Part shown: in pieces, positions 53,699-64,000 of the stretch
How positions within the stretch are numbered: position 1 is the first letter of the stretch
Layout of the letters: every line of letters starts with the position of its first letter
NCBI GenBank assembly: GCA_027946555.1
Contig: JAPEVC010000121.1
Location: 44,051-108,050, forward strand
DNA from: Gnomoniopsis sp. IMI 355080
Taxonomy: Eukaryota; Ascomycota; Sordariomycetes; Diaporthales; Gnomoniaceae
Direction: 5' to 3'
DNA: 64,000 nt
The notes under the pieces: generated by a model
Told to the model about the DNA's origin: nothing
Seen by the model: only the letters and a program-made list of their open reading frames with translations
Databases searched by the model: none
Translations under genes and position numbers: made by a program

Positions 53699-54004
53699 CG
53701 GGAGAGAGCTTTGTATCCCTGCAATTCCGACATGACAAGGGTGTAGGCCGCCGCCCGCATGCCTACATATACAACACCAGAGCTACCCATCACCATATTA
53801 TGTAACCACCTCCAGTACTAGAACATCACCATTATTCGTGTCACGACGCACCATTCGAGGGATCATTCCCCTTGCCATCACACCCAGTACACACCTGAAG
53901 AACCTCGATATCATCATTCCTGCCAGCAACATTATCATCATCATGGACTGCCCCGCTTGCGACAAGACGATAAGCTCGCGGGGCCGCTAGGAAAGGAACT
54001 CTGA

Positions 54005-57000
54005 ATGCCCGTCCGAGTCGCAACCTGCCGCAGCACTCGTTCGGGAACTAGCATGTACAATAAGGACAAAATCATGCGCAAACTTCTTGGAAAAGGCCCT
54101 GTAGAGGCCTCGCCCTCCTCCTCGGTCGATCAACCTCACGCGGCAGCATCCTCGTCCAGCCTCGGGGTAAACTTGACCACATCGACGTCGACCTCAGCGC
54201 CCCTTGCTGCTACTCTCCGCCCTCAGGGCTCACAAGATGCCTCCTTCGACGCCGACTCGCCGATCGATTGCCTAGACCAGTCCCCCGACGGCCACAGTGC
54301 CATTCTCGCCGGGCGCCATATCCTCAAGATTGTCAGCCTCAACGGCGCGTCCATCAAGCCGGGCATTGACTTGCGCGCCGCCATCCTCGCCCAGCCTACC
54401 GTCAAGAATTCCACCGTCTCCGTTTCCGATCAACTATCTATCAAGGACGTCAAGTGGCTCAAGGGAAGAGGCGACACCACCATCTTCACTGCCTGCGCGA
54501 ACGGCAAGATCTTCCAATATGACTTGACACGTCTGGGTGGGGGCGCCGACGGTGCGCCCATGGAGGTTATCCACATGCGCGAGGACTCACGACAGATAAA
54601 TGTCCTAGACATCAATCCCCGATCCTCGCGGATGCTCGCCGGAAGCCAGGACGGCATTGTGCGCTGCTTCGACATCATGAATCCCGTCCGCACTCACACC
54701 GGCCACCTCACGTTCCGAGCCATCCAATCCTTCAAGTGCAACGCCGGAGGAATCCAATGCTTGCAGTGGTCGCCCAACATCGAAGGTGCCTTCTACTTTG
54801 CATGCGGTACAGAACAGGGCGTGGTTTTGAAGTGGGACATTCGCAAATCCACGGCCCCAGTGTTGCGTATCAGTGCGCACGACAAGGCATGTACATCCTT
54901 AGCCTGGCACGCTGATGGCGATCATCTGGTCAGTGGAGGTTGGGACAAGAAATGCCATGTATGGGACGTGTCCGCAACTGCAGAGAAGAGGCAGAAGCCC
55001 AAATGCACAATCTCCACACCTGCCGCCGTCGCCGATGTGGCTTGGAGGCCTGCAACCTGGTCTGCGACTGCACAGGGGCGGCGAGCTGCTCAACTCGCCG
55101 TCACTTACGATGAGAGCAGTAGACAGGGACTCAATGCCTGCCACATTTGGGACCTGGCCAGGCCCACAATGCCTTTCAAAAAGGTCTACAACTTTGACCA
55201 GCCCCCATCTGCACTGTTATGGCACGACCAAGACCTCTTGTGGACTGTTGGCCACGACGGCTTGTTTAACCAATTTGATATCGCCTATGCCCCAAGAATG
55301 GTCGATCAAATCCCCACTTCAGTGGTGGCGTTCTCCTCGAGAGGGGAAGCTATGGCTTTGCTTGACGAGCGGCCAGTGGTCCGACGACCACATCGCTCGG
55401 TTGTCCCACCAGATATGCTTCCACCGTCCTACAACTCGAGTCCTTCCACCCCAATGCTTGGCAGTAGTCGGAGCGACTCGGAGGATGAGGTGGCTGGCAG
55501 TTTTTTGGGAGCTCATAGGGTAAGACCGAAGCACAGGCGTGCAGCGACTACGACTAGTCGCTCAGCCCAGACGCTCAGCACCACACCCCCAGGTGGACCA
55601 GACAGTCCGATTCTGGCTCTGGATCAGTCCCTCAGGGTCACGGGTCTTTACCGTTCCCAGCAAGCCATGACGGCTGGTCGCCTTCTCGGTGCTGCCAAGG
55701 TACCAGTGTACGAGCACCTCTCTACGCATTATTTGGAGACGCTGCGGGACATATTGCCTTACAAGAAGGGTGCACCATCGCTTCAGGAACGTGCTCTATT
55801 CATTATGCACCGCTACGCCAAAGCTGCTGAAACAATCGGCCTGTTCCGTTTAGCACAAGTATGGCGATTGCTGGCACATGCTGTGAAGCTCGTTCTTATC
55901 AGAAGGGCACAATATCATCTCGACCGCCGTAGTGGTGAGCTAGAAAGGTCCGAGAAAGCCAGGCGCAAACTGAAATCCCAAGCGTCCGACGCAGATCGAC
56001 CAGCATCTGTACAGCCAGACGATGATCGGTCAGGTGGTTTAAATCCCTCAACCAGCGTCGACAAGGCAGGAATGTTACGCTCGTTGCTGGCGGAAGAATT
56101 CGAGAGCACATCCAATGTGCCCACGCCCGTCGCTCGACCTGCAGATGGTAGTGACGTGCCGGCCGAATTCGATTTGAGTCAGTCTGGTCACCGCTTTGAA
56201 TACGGCAAAAAGTTGACGCCTGTGCAAGAGGGACAGAGTTTTACCCTTCCTCCACCTCTTCAGCGACGACCACTTCCCAGAAAGAGACTTGACTCTGAAC
56301 CTCTCTCTACTTACAGCAACGACAGTGATGCATACGCAAGCACCGAGGGCTACGATTTCTATGACACAGAAACGATCAGCAAAGCCATCGACGTGCCTAC
56401 CTCCAATGACCACGGAGGCAGCACAGTCGATTCTGACTCCCCTAATAGTACAAGAAGGCGTATCTCTGGACACGACTCGGAAGAGAGCTTCGGCCAAATA
56501 TTCTCCATCTCGAGCAGCAGCAGACAGACCACACAACTCACCGGATCCTCAGCTAGTTCCGTGCGAAGACGTCCATTGCGAAGCAGCGCTCAAGCACAGC
56601 CTCAGCTGGCGCGTAGCACGAGCACCGGCGAGTTTGAAAGCCGCATCAGAGGGACCAAGTTAACAGACCACGAGACTCCGGACCTTCCCCACACCGTCTC
56701 GGCCCCTTCTGGGATTGAGCAGATGGCAACCACGCAGTCCACTGAGGAAGATTATTTGATGCCGACACAAACTACCATGGACAGCGTCGACTCGCAAAAG
56801 GGCGAGATGCACCCAAAACCGGACGATTTTCCACGAGACACGCCTCAGACCGTCTCTGTCGGCGCAAGTCCGTACAACTCGTTCGAGTTCAAGTACGATG
56901 ACCTGGAACAGCCCCAGGAGGCAGATTATTTGCCATGGTCAGATGACCCTCCCTATCCTCACCCTATCGCCTGGGAGGAAGAAAAACCCTTCTCTCCCCT

Positions 57001-58156
57001 CAACCCGCTCGACCCTAGTAAGGTTGTGTCCTGGGCACTCCAATTTGAAACTCGATCATCGGCTCTCAACGCCTCAGCCATGATCATGCTCTTGCGGCCT
57101 CTGCTTCGGGACGACGCCGTGATTGATCCATTCCTCGCGGCTGCTACCATCAAACAGCACCATAGCCGTCTGATGGGTATGAAATTATTTACCCAGGCAG
57201 CAATGTTGAGGAATTTGAGTGTCAAAGGCTGGCCCGGCGAGCCGCTGCTAGAATGGGGTGACGACTACACGGCTGTGTTGAGAGCCGCCCAGCATAATAA
57301 TACGGTAGCTATGAAATGCTCGACTTGTCACAAACCCCGAGAAATAGACCGCCGCAGGAATGACAAACAACCGAATCCTGTCTGGCAGTGCGAGCGTTGT
57401 GCGGCTGTGATGGCGCCTTGTGCGGTCTGTCTCCACCGCGACAACGCAGAGCCCGCAGCTGCCATCGAGATTTCCCCAGACAGCTTCCGCTCTGCCGATA
57501 CGAGTGACGAGGCTCTCATGTCGCTTTGGTGGTACTGCCCCGGGTGTGGCCATGGAGGGCACGCATCTTGTCTCCAAGGATGGCATGCTGAGACTGCCAG
57601 TGAGGATTCAGGCTCTTCTGTTGATGGACACAGTCAGCCAGGACTCTTTTCGGATGGCTGCTGTCCACTTGATGGATGTGGTCATGCGTGTTTGCCGGGA
57701 AAGTACCGCGCGGAGACCACGGTGGCTCGCACCGAAGAGATTGGGCGGGCGGTCCGGGAGGTGAATCGGCGAGCAGCAGGCAACGGCAGGGACGGTCTGG
57801 GTGGTGTGCCAAACCCTCGTTTTCAGGTGGGGCGGTACAGCACCGGTGCACTAAGCGAGCTGGACAGTCAAAGGGCAGGCAAAATCAGTCGCGAGGGTAG
57901 TGTGTATGGCGATAATAATGATATCCCCCAAAGTAGGGCTGTGGAGTCCGCACGGGAGAGCTTAGCTGCTGGTGGTGGGCTGAGACATGTGTCGTCTGCT
58001 ATTCACCTGGGCAGCGATCGTGGCGGCCTCCTGAGCTCGAGCCCTGGCAAGGACGGGTCTGGAATGGACGGAAATAGAGAGAGGGAGAGAAGGAGGAGCG
58101 TAAGGTTTGGAGCAAGTACGGTACTCGAGGAGAATGCGGCGGCGAAGAGGAAGTAG
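54005..58156 (+). CDS. RTC1: RTC1/WDR24-like WD-repeat subunit of the SEA (GATOR2-type) complex
   Basis: Intronless, 1383 aa from 54005; the in-frame ATG at 54053 (MYNKDKIMRKLLGKG) is an alternative start. Residues ~85-430 form WD40 repeats (IDCLDQSPDGHSAILAG, KIFQYDLTR, GIVRCFDI, CTSLAWHADGDHLVSGGWD, KCHVWDV). A long Ser-rich linker follows, including RPKHRRAATTT and several likely phosphosites. Near 570-660 a helical segment (THYLETLRDILPYKKGAP) is conserved in the family. The C-terminus is a RING-like zinc domain: CSTCHKPRE, WQCERCAAV, CAVCLHRDN, CPGCGHGGHASC and CPLDGCGHAC. This architecture matches Rtc1/Sea2 and WDR24. The complex regulates TORC1 at the vacuole in response to amino acids. 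The gene converges on the carboxylesterase with 60 bp between stops. Confidence 0.93.
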   Translation: MPVRVATCRSTRSGTSMYNKDKIMRKLLGKGPVEASPSSSVDQPHAAASSSSLGVNLTTSTSTSAPLAATLRPQGSQDASFDADSPIDCLDQSPDGHSAILAGRHILKIVSLNGASIKPGIDLRAAILAQPTVKNSTVSVSDQLSIKDVKWLKGRGDTTIFTACANGKIFQYDLTRLGGGADGAPMEVIHMREDSRQINVLDINPRSSRMLAGSQDGIVRCFDIMNPVRTHTGHLTFRAIQSFKCNAGGIQCLQWSPNIEGAFYFACGTEQGVVLKWDIRKSTAPVLRISAHDKACTSLAWHADGDHLVSGGWDKKCHVWDVSATAEKRQKPKCTISTPAAVADVAWRPATWSATAQGRRAAQLAVTYDESSRQGLNACHIWDLARPTMPFKKVYNFDQPPSALLWHDQDLLWTVGHDGLFNQFDIAYAPRMVDQIPTSVVAFSSRGEAMALLDERPVVRRPHRSVVPPDMLPPSYNSSPSTPMLGSSRSDSEDEVAGSFLGAHRVRPKHRRAATTTSRSAQTLSTTPPGGPDSPILALDQSLRVTGLYRSQQAMTAGRLLGAAKVPVYEHLSTHYLETLRDILPYKKGAPSLQERALFIMHRYAKAAETIGLFRLAQVWRLLAHAVKLVLIRRAQYHLDRRSGELERSEKARRKLKSQASDADRPASVQPDDDRSGGLNPSTSVDKAGMLRSLLAEEFESTSNVPTPVARPADGSDVPAEFDLSQSGHRFEYGKKLTPVQEGQSFTLPPPLQRRPLPRKRLDSEPLSTYSNDSDAYASTEGYDFYDTETISKAIDVPTSNDHGGSTVDSDSPNSTRRRISGHDSEESFGQIFSISSSSRQTTQLTGSSASSVRRRPLRSSAQAQPQLARSTSTGEFESRIRGTKLTDHETPDLPHTVSAPSGIEQMATTQSTEEDYLMPTQTTMDSVDSQKGEMHPKPDDFPRDTPQTVSVGASPYNSFEFKYDDLEQPQEADYLPWSDDPPYPHPIAWEEEKPFSPLNPLDPSKVVSWALQFETRSSALNASAMIMLLRPLLRDDAVIDPFLAAATIKQHHSRLMGMKLFTQAAMLRNLSVKGWPGEPLLEWGDDYTAVLRAAQHNNTVAMKCSTCHKPREIDRRRNDKQPNPVWQCERCAAVMAPCAVCLHRDNAEPAAAIEISPDSFRSADTSDEALMSLWWYCPGCGHGGHASCLQGWHAETASEDSGSSVDGHSQPGLFSDGCCPLDGCGHACLPGKYRAETTVARTEEIGRAVREVNRRAAGNGRDGLGGVPNPRFQVGRYSTGALSELDSQRAGKISREGSVYGDNNDIPQSRAVESARESLAAGGGLRHVSSAIHLGSDRGGLLSSSPGKDGSGMDGNRERERRRSVRFGASTVLEENAAAKRK

Positions 58157-58216
58157 CGCGTACTTGTTGGATATACCCTGGATTTACGTCTTTGGACGCA
58201 TGCATATTCTCTAGTC

Positions 58217-60193
58217 TCACTGCTGTGTGGTGTTACTCAAGCTCTTCCACAGTGCACACCTATTTGCCTGCTTCTGTGGCACATCCTCCATCCCCGTCTG
58301 GTTCGTCTGCAACCTCAACCTCCTCCCTATCCCTCCTCCCCAGTTCTCCCATTCTGGCGCCAAAGAGAACTTGTACGTATTGGGATCAATCGCCCGAACG
58401 AAGCTGATATAATAATTCATGATCACCGGAATAATCGCGGCATTGGACGTATTCCAACTCGAACTGTAGGCACCGGTGTTCCCGCGCCCAAAGATGGCCA
58501 CCTGTTCAAACACGTGCGGCACACCAAGCCCTGCAGCAAGGTTCATCGGATCCAGAATATTGACGCGATAATTCCAAACCTTCTCCTTCTCTTCCTCGCC
58601 CAACAACGCATCCGCCATGGCCGCTGCGATCGTGTTTCCGGCACACGTAAACGTCGCCTCGCCATACGCGCCCGCCAGCGAGGCAAAGTACGCGGCGCGC
58701 GTGGGCGGCGGCGGCCTCGAATTGTCGCGGGGATAGGCCTCGTTGATACGAGCCAAGTCTGCTTGTGTGAGTAAAGGGTAGTTGTTTTCCAAGAACGCAG
58801 AGACTTGTGCCGCGCTTGATGCGTTGGTCACAAAGACAGTGCCCTCGTTGTTGTCATCGCCCACCATCAGCGGTACCTTTACAAATTTCCCGGCGGCGAA
58901 TGAGTTGTAGAGTAGATCGGGCACCAAGCTTCCGGGGCCTTCTGTCACAGGTAGCCAATACCAAATTGGTGCGCCGTTCGCCGTACCGTCATCATTAGCA
59001 TCATCGAAGGCCACGTCCACGTTGGCCGTTTGAATGCGGGCGAGGGGAGCGGCACGCAAGCAGGCCATGATGGTCGCGCTGCTGCTATCATTGCTATTGC
59101 TGTTGCTGTTGTTGTTGCGCGCGTGCGCGCAACCTACGCTGTTGACGAAGCGTGAAAACTGAGCCTCTGATTGGCTGACGTTGCGTTGCGTAGGCCAGAA
59201 GGGGGATTGTGCAATGGCAGCCTTGAAGAGGCCGCGGTCCTCGCCGTCGTAGGCGGTGAGATGGTGCGTGACGGAGCCGGCGCCGGCGGAGGGCCCGTGG
59301 ATTACTACGTGGGCTGGGTCGCCGCCGAACTGACTGTATGTTAATTTTTTTTTTTTTTTTTTTCCTGTGAACAACTACACCCAGGTACTCTTGTATCTGA
59401 GGTTCCCGCCCGGGGGGGGGGGGGCAAAACGGCACTCGTACCTGTGCAATATGCTCCTGCACCCACTGAAGCATCCGTCGTTGATCCAACAAGCCCGCAT
59501 TCAAATCACCATGCTCCCTCATCATCTCACTGGCGAGAAAACCCAGCGCGCCAACGCGGTAGTTGAAGTTCACAAATACGATCCCCCCATCGTCGTCGCT
59601 GGAGGCGTCGGCGGCGGCGGCGGCGGTCCGCACAACCTCTGTCCCGTTGAAGAATTCCCCGAGTGTAGCGTAGCCGCCACCTTGGATGAAGAGCCATACG
59701 GGGAGTTTGGAGTCTGGTGTGGCGGTGGAAGGGGTGAAGACGTTGGCGGTGAGACAGTCTTCGGAGAGGGAGCCGTCTGTGGGTGGAGGTTGGGCTACGC
59801 CTATGCAAAGGGGGCCGAACTTTTTAGGTGGTGTGAGATTATTATTATATTTTATAGCAATGCTTTTGTGAGATTTGAAGGTTGATGCTATCTTGGGCAG
59901 AGTGCGTACCTACTTACCTTTGTGGCATCTTGAGGAGTTGATTCAGTCAGCGGCTCACGAGGGGCACGGAAACGTAAGTCTCCTAGAGGAGGTTGGGCGT
60001 AGCGGATGCCGAGATATTCGTCGACACCTGCCCGTGAGCGGGTGCCTTTATACGTTGCATAACCCAAGTCTACTGTGGGTGAGGATGAATTGTGAGCCTG
60101 TCTTGGCTCTACGTTGTAATTGAAGAAAAGCTGGTGTGCCAAGGCTGAAGGAGGGCTCGTAAGGAGGAGGAGGAGGAGGCTGTTGAAAAGCAT
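58217..60193 (-). CDS. Secreted type-B carboxylesterase / lipase
   Basis: Three exons: 60193-59918, 59819-59442 and 59329-58217, 588 aa, both introns phase 0 (98 and 112 nt). A signal peptide (MLFNSLLLLLLTSPPSALA) is followed by the alpha/beta-hydrolase fold. Landmarks are YLGIRYAQPPLGDLRF, SEDCLTANVFTP, LPVWLFIQGGGYATLG (oxyanion hole GGG), NFNYRVGALGF and GPSAGAGSVTHH (nucleophile Ser). GDDNNEGTVF carries the acidic residue and VPHVFEQVAIFGRG the His. It hydrolyses carboxylic esters extracellularly; the substrate is unknown. Exon 3 has a Asn/Ser run (NNNSNSNSNDSSS) of microsatellite origin. Intron 2 carries a run of 13 G (59412-59424) and a run of 19 T (59345-59363), both prone to sequencing error. 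Confidence 0.92.
59345..59424. repeat. Homopolymer runs inside carboxylesterase intron 2
   Basis: 19 T at 59345-59363 and 13 G at 59412-59424, plus strand. As seen by the minus-strand transcript they are A19 and C13. Confidence 0.85.
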
Positions 60194-61243
60194 AGCGTCG
60201 TTGAGACGCGGCGAACGCGAACACGGGGCGAATTGTTTGATTTGAAGCTATTCATAAGACTGGGCCGAGCGAGATCAATGTTGTGCACGGAGAAGACAAA
60301 GGAGTGATGTAGCTATGTACAGTACACTCGCTTTGTCCGTGCCGTGTTGGTTTTATTCTTCCCAACTGTTGCTTACCACCTCCCCCTCCGGAGGGCCATC
60401 CCCCCTCACCGCCAAATCTTTGGATGCATTGAGGTATAGGCTTCTACCTGGGAATGTCTAGGCAAAGGTCTGTGTAGTTACCATACCATTGTACGAAGGA
60501 TAGATGACTACAGACAAGTTTAGCGTGATTCGGTATTTGCTTGCATGACTGGCTACATCTGGGAACCCAGCGTCCGTGCTCATTGTCTTGGCCGTCATAA
60601 CCACCATTACTACATAGCAAGCTACGACATAAGAATGAGTGGAATCTTACCTGGACTACTACAACGGCGTCCGAGTTATCCAGCGGGGTCAGAGGCACGC
60701 CTGGAAGTATCCGGATCTCCACTCCGGTAGATGCATTCCTTATTTGGTTCTTCCATGCATCTACACGAACATTTCCGTCACGTCACGGGTCTGATCCTGG
60801 AGTTTGAAAACATAATAATGAGAGAACAGAAGCGATGAGCATAATGACGGGAAACGATGTACCAAGTGTCAATGAGGGGCATGTGTCGTCCTTGAGATAG
60901 ATGACGAGATGAACCCTTCTTGGGATTTTCGTCTGATCTTCTGAGCGAGGATCAACGTGGTTTGGTACGTGCCTGAGATACATACTATGGTAGTATGTAA
61001 AAGAAAGATTTGACTGGATGATCGCCAAAACTTTCGAAGAGCCTCAACCAGTGAAATACACAGGCCCGGCCGCTTTGTTTGTTTCCTCAATATGTAAGCC
61101 GATTGCCCAGGTAATTGTTTATCGATCTACTGCTAACAGTAACAACCTTGAATATTATCCATGTAGGACGTCTTCAAGCATTTGAAGCTTGACTCCCGGT
61201 CCATCCTTGCTCCAAGAGCTACCCTCGCAACATCAAACCTTAA
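60194..61243. other. 1.05-kb intergenic stretch
   Basis: Promoter of the carboxylesterase and 3' side of the SDR gene. No supported gene. Confidence 0.55.
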
Positions 61244-62812
61244 TCATTTGGCAGCCGCCGTCTTCTCCAGCAGGAGAACCTGCTCAAAAGTTTCCCTGAT
61301 CGTCTCATCGAATGGTGTCCACCGTACTCCCAATTCCTTTTCAACACTGCTCGCGGATTGGAAGAATCAGCTTGAGGTTTGCTATCTCTCTAATAAGGAC
61401 ATCGAGATGTCGGAAGAGCGACACATACAAAGCAGCAGAGTAGCTGTAATGCTCAATTGGAGCTGATGGGGGCTTTGGCAGCCGATGTGCCTGTTCTGGG
61501 AACAATTTTGCTATTGTCTCCGCCGCTTTTACTTGGCTGAATGAGCTTCCAATAGTCAAGTAACGCTTCCCCTGAGCCGTGTCACTTTCTGCTGCCAGGA
61601 TGTGGCACAACGCGCAGTCTTTTACGTCCACGCAAACCTATATCAGCAGTCAGTCATTACTCATAGGTGATGACGCATCTATTCAGTATGCTCCAAAGAA
61701 AATAGGGGTTTTAGTTGCATAGTTGCATACATATACTGGTGAGTGAGGCATCTGTTGCACGTCAAGAAGCCGATGAAGGACTCTACCTGTTTGGAACGGT
61801 CAGAGACGGTAGGTGTTGTGCACATCACAAGCCTGCTAAAAGAGAAGCACGCTGGAATTTGTACGCGAAGGGGCCTTACTTGACTGATTGATATCGGCCA
61901 TTGACGTAAAGGGTTGATTGGCCTTGCCCAAAATGATTGGTGGCACGATGCTAGATGGCCGGGCAAACACCACGGCGTTAGGTATGTGGGACTATTTGGA
62001 AACAATTCAAACTCACCAAGTGACCGAGAAATGTGGATTTCGTGTTTTGACGAATTCCCAAACTGCTTTCTCCGCGAAGCTGCGTAGTGAGCCGTGTCAA
62101 TCAAGCTTCCTCGCCGTTTCTCATTTTGAAAGACAGCTTGCAATTACGTTTTGCTTGCCAGATATACAAAGTGTGCATCCTGCGACTTTACGGCTTCAGA
62201 CCACTCGACTGGGTTCCAATCCGATTCAGTGTAAGTGTGCTACGCCCTCCATCAGTCTTGTGTCTTGTGCGTGTGATGTATTTCTCAATAGCACAGAAGG
62301 ACAGTACATACTCCCGGTCGGGGATCTAGATGTGGCGATGTCACCGCAGCGAATCTATGATCCCACCTTTTGTCAGCTCATAGAATAAAAACCCTTGAAT
62401 TTCAACATGTAAATGACGCTTACGAGCTGGTGAAGATGACTTTCTGGACACTCTTGGCCTTGGCAGCAGACTCTAGCACTGACAGGGCCCCGTCTCGTGC
62501 AGGGAGGAGCATGTCTCTTTCGTTGTCTTTGAAAGTAAAGTTGAATGGACTGGCCGTGTGAAAAACGAGGTCGACATCGAGGACTGCATCGTCGTAGGCA
62601 CCGGGATTTTGCATGTCGGGCACGACAATGAAGCTCAGCCGCCCACTTTGGGCTTCGCGGGGGTGGAGCTGTTGCCACGCGTCTGCTTTGGCGGATGACC
62701 GCACCGCGCCGATAACATGGTAACCTCTTTCTAATAGCAAGAGGATGATCTGGGTAGCGAGAAATCCGCTTGCGCCTGTGACCAGTGCCTTGGTGGGTTG
62801 GCCCGAAGCCAT
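61244..62812 (-). CDS. Extended SDR: NADPH-dependent aldehyde/dihydroflavonol reductase-like
   Basis: Eight exons: 62812-62424, 62354-62312, 62239-62148, 62079-62017, 61950-61880, 61786-61737, 61637-61429 and 61346-61244, giving 339 aa with all phases consistent. The cofactor motif TGASGFLA is at 13-20. The catalytic Ser is in VIFTSS; exon 2 continues it as FAAVTSPHLDPRPG. YxxxK is in VYLASKTF, then EKAVWEFV, VPPIILGKANQPFTSMADIN, LHRLLDVQQ, and VDVKDCALCHILAAE. The C-terminus is VEKELGVRWTPFDETIRETF. This is the fungal GRE2/cinnamoyl-CoA-reductase-like SDR family, which reduces carbonyls of aldehydes or ketones with NADPH. Two introns are bounded by non-obvious acceptors (CATAG, GAGCAG), chosen to keep frame. 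The exact substrate is unknown. Confidence 0.84.
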
Positions 62813-63230
62813 GGTAATAGCTGCTCGTGGTGGTCGTTAGAAATATAGGACTGTGTTGGTGGCGTCCACAATGACCAATACCCTCTCCTCGTCTCTCAAA
62901 ATTGCTGAAAGGATGTGAAGAAATAAGCACCTTGCTGTCAAGCATTTATGATTGGATGTCGACGGGAGCTTGTCGGCTCAGTCCTGTGGATGGTCTTGAC
63001 TCTCGGTCGCCGGCCGTGAGGAGTAGCGTCTTAGCCGAAGATTGCGGAGATACATAGCTCCCCTCCTACCGGGACATTGGCCATACCTAGGCAAAGACGC
63101 ATATGGGAGACTTCTGGGATTATCGCCTCGTTTCCAATTTATGCCGAAATCACCGAAAAAATATACTAACGCGACTGTTATATAACATGTAACCACCTAC
63201 TGTAGCGGACATTGTTAGATTCCAATAACC
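62813..63230. other. Promoter side of the SDR gene, nothing else recognised
   Basis: A short minus-strand open frame at 62978-63196 has no recognisable motif. Confidence 0.5.
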
Positions 63231-63885
63231 GTTCGAAAGTTAAAATACAAGGAATCGCATATCTATTAAAAATCGATATATCTATTTTATACCTGAATAC
63301 CTTCGAGCCAGAGTTATATAAGAGGTATACCTTACTATGATAGCAGACTTATCCATTCGCGTTAGATTAGTGTTAAGGATACGTTTAGCTAGCTAGATAA
63401 ATAAGGATATTGTGGAATATGGCTAATCACAGGGCACGGTCTGATTAGCTAATAGAGATCTGAAGGCCTTATGCCCTCTAGTCCTGTACGGTGGACTTAC
63501 CTCCTTCCCCATCTACATATTAATCAACTGCTATTGACCTGTACTGCTATTTTTGCTATTTGTTTCGTACGATCGTACCTAAGTCGAATCAATAGATATC
63601 TAATATTATATAGTGTTCTCTAATTAAGATAAGCATCGCCTCGATTGACGACTTTCACGTCGCTACATACTTCCTGCCTCTCCTTATCGCCGAATTTACT
63701 AAGCTCTTTATTATAACCGTGAATACGAGCTCAAAGGACGAGATGTCCAATAAGATAGGTTTGCAATTCTTTATATATCATATTTGAGGGTTCGATATAG
63801 ACTACCAAGGTATATCTTAGACAGAATGGTGGAGGAGCACGGTGGAACTATAGGCTATAAGCTGTGTCTCCTTTTCCTTCCCTCT
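63231..63885. repeat. AT-rich degenerate repeat debris
   Basis: TA-rich sequence with almost no open frame, unlike the rest of the window. It includes stretches such as TGTGGAATATGGCTAATCA (from about 63410) that look like a retroelement LTR start, and TGTAGCGGAC at about 63201. The composition would fit repeat-induced point mutation, but I could not compute an index. Identity of the element is not established. Confidence 0.5.
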
Positions 63886-63890
63886 TTCTC

Positions 63891-64000
63891 TCCTTCTTCT
63901 CCTTCTTCTCCTTCTTCTCCTTCTTCTCCTTCTTCTCCTTCTTCTCCTTCTTCTCCTTCTTCTCCTTCTTCTCCTTCTTCTCCTTCTTCTCCTTCTTCTC
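63891..64000. repeat. 9-nt homopyrimidine tandem array, runs off the window
   Basis: TCCTTCTTC repeated about 12 times to the right edge without interruption. Purine/pyrimidine strand asymmetry is complete, as in triplex-forming tracts. Confidence 0.9.

Larger units (their letters stand above)
53155..53740. repeat. Decayed repeat, copy B, interrupted by the hAT-like element
   Basis: Block 1 (53155-53187) and block 2 (53660-53740) match copy A at 46.5-46.9 kb in the same order. The 387-bp hAT-like element lies between the two blocks, so the element inserted after the duplication arose. Block 2 contains TATAAAAAGG (53689-53698). Confidence 0.5.

Overview
The window is nuclear DNA of a filamentous ascomycete (Pezizomycotina). 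The evidence is two HET-domain genes, a Upc2-like regulator C-terminus, a LIM protein with a fungal STAND-type N-terminus, short introns of about 50-75 nt with GCTGAC/GCTAAC branch sites, an intronless GH32 invertase and a fungal RTC1/WDR24 subunit. The class cannot be fixed from the sequence alone. I see no RNA gene and no CRISPR.

Layout, left to right. 0-12 kb: 3' end of a Zn2Cys6-type regulator, a HET protein, a small Cys/His zinc-binding protein, an F-box-like gene with an unresolved 5' end, and a GPI-anchored PAN/Apple-like cell-surface protein. 11.3-15.9 kb is gene-poor but holds a three-exon NUDT15-like Nudix hydrolase on the minus strand. 15.9-25.4 kb: an uncharacterised 705-aa protein, a SET-domain methyltransferase, UDP-glucose 4-epimerase, and the STAND-N/LIM protein. 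26.6-34.4 kb: cytochrome P450, a TMEM53/DUF829 hydrolase, a CmcJ/AsaB-like oxygenase and a second HET protein. 34.9-46.1 kb: class I CPD photolyase with two candidate start codons, secreted invertase, a secreted protein built from three repeated Cys modules, and a secreted Gly/Ser-rich repeat protein.

47.8-52.6 kb is a decayed SF1 (Upf1-like) helicase gene. It keeps its introns but has a nonsense codon and at least six frame breaks. Two of the breaks are exact 10-bp and 11-bp tandem duplications. At 53,233-53,619 there is an intact-ended, non-autonomous hAT-like element: 10-bp terminal inverted repeats and a perfect 8-bp target-site duplication. It sits inside a decayed sequence that has a partner copy at about 46.5-46.9 kb. 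54.0-62.8 kb: RTC1/WDR24 (SEA complex), a secreted type-B carboxylesterase and an eight-exon extended SDR reductase. The right edge (63.2-64.0 kb) is AT-rich repeat debris and a 9-nt homopyrimidine tandem array.

Several genes (Nudix, P450, oxygenase, triple-module secreted protein, SDR) appear only after splicing. Their exon joins were worked out by hand from frame, GT/AG and branch-site agreement. There is no convincing operon-like or biosynthetic cluster; most genes look like independent housekeeping or secreted functions.
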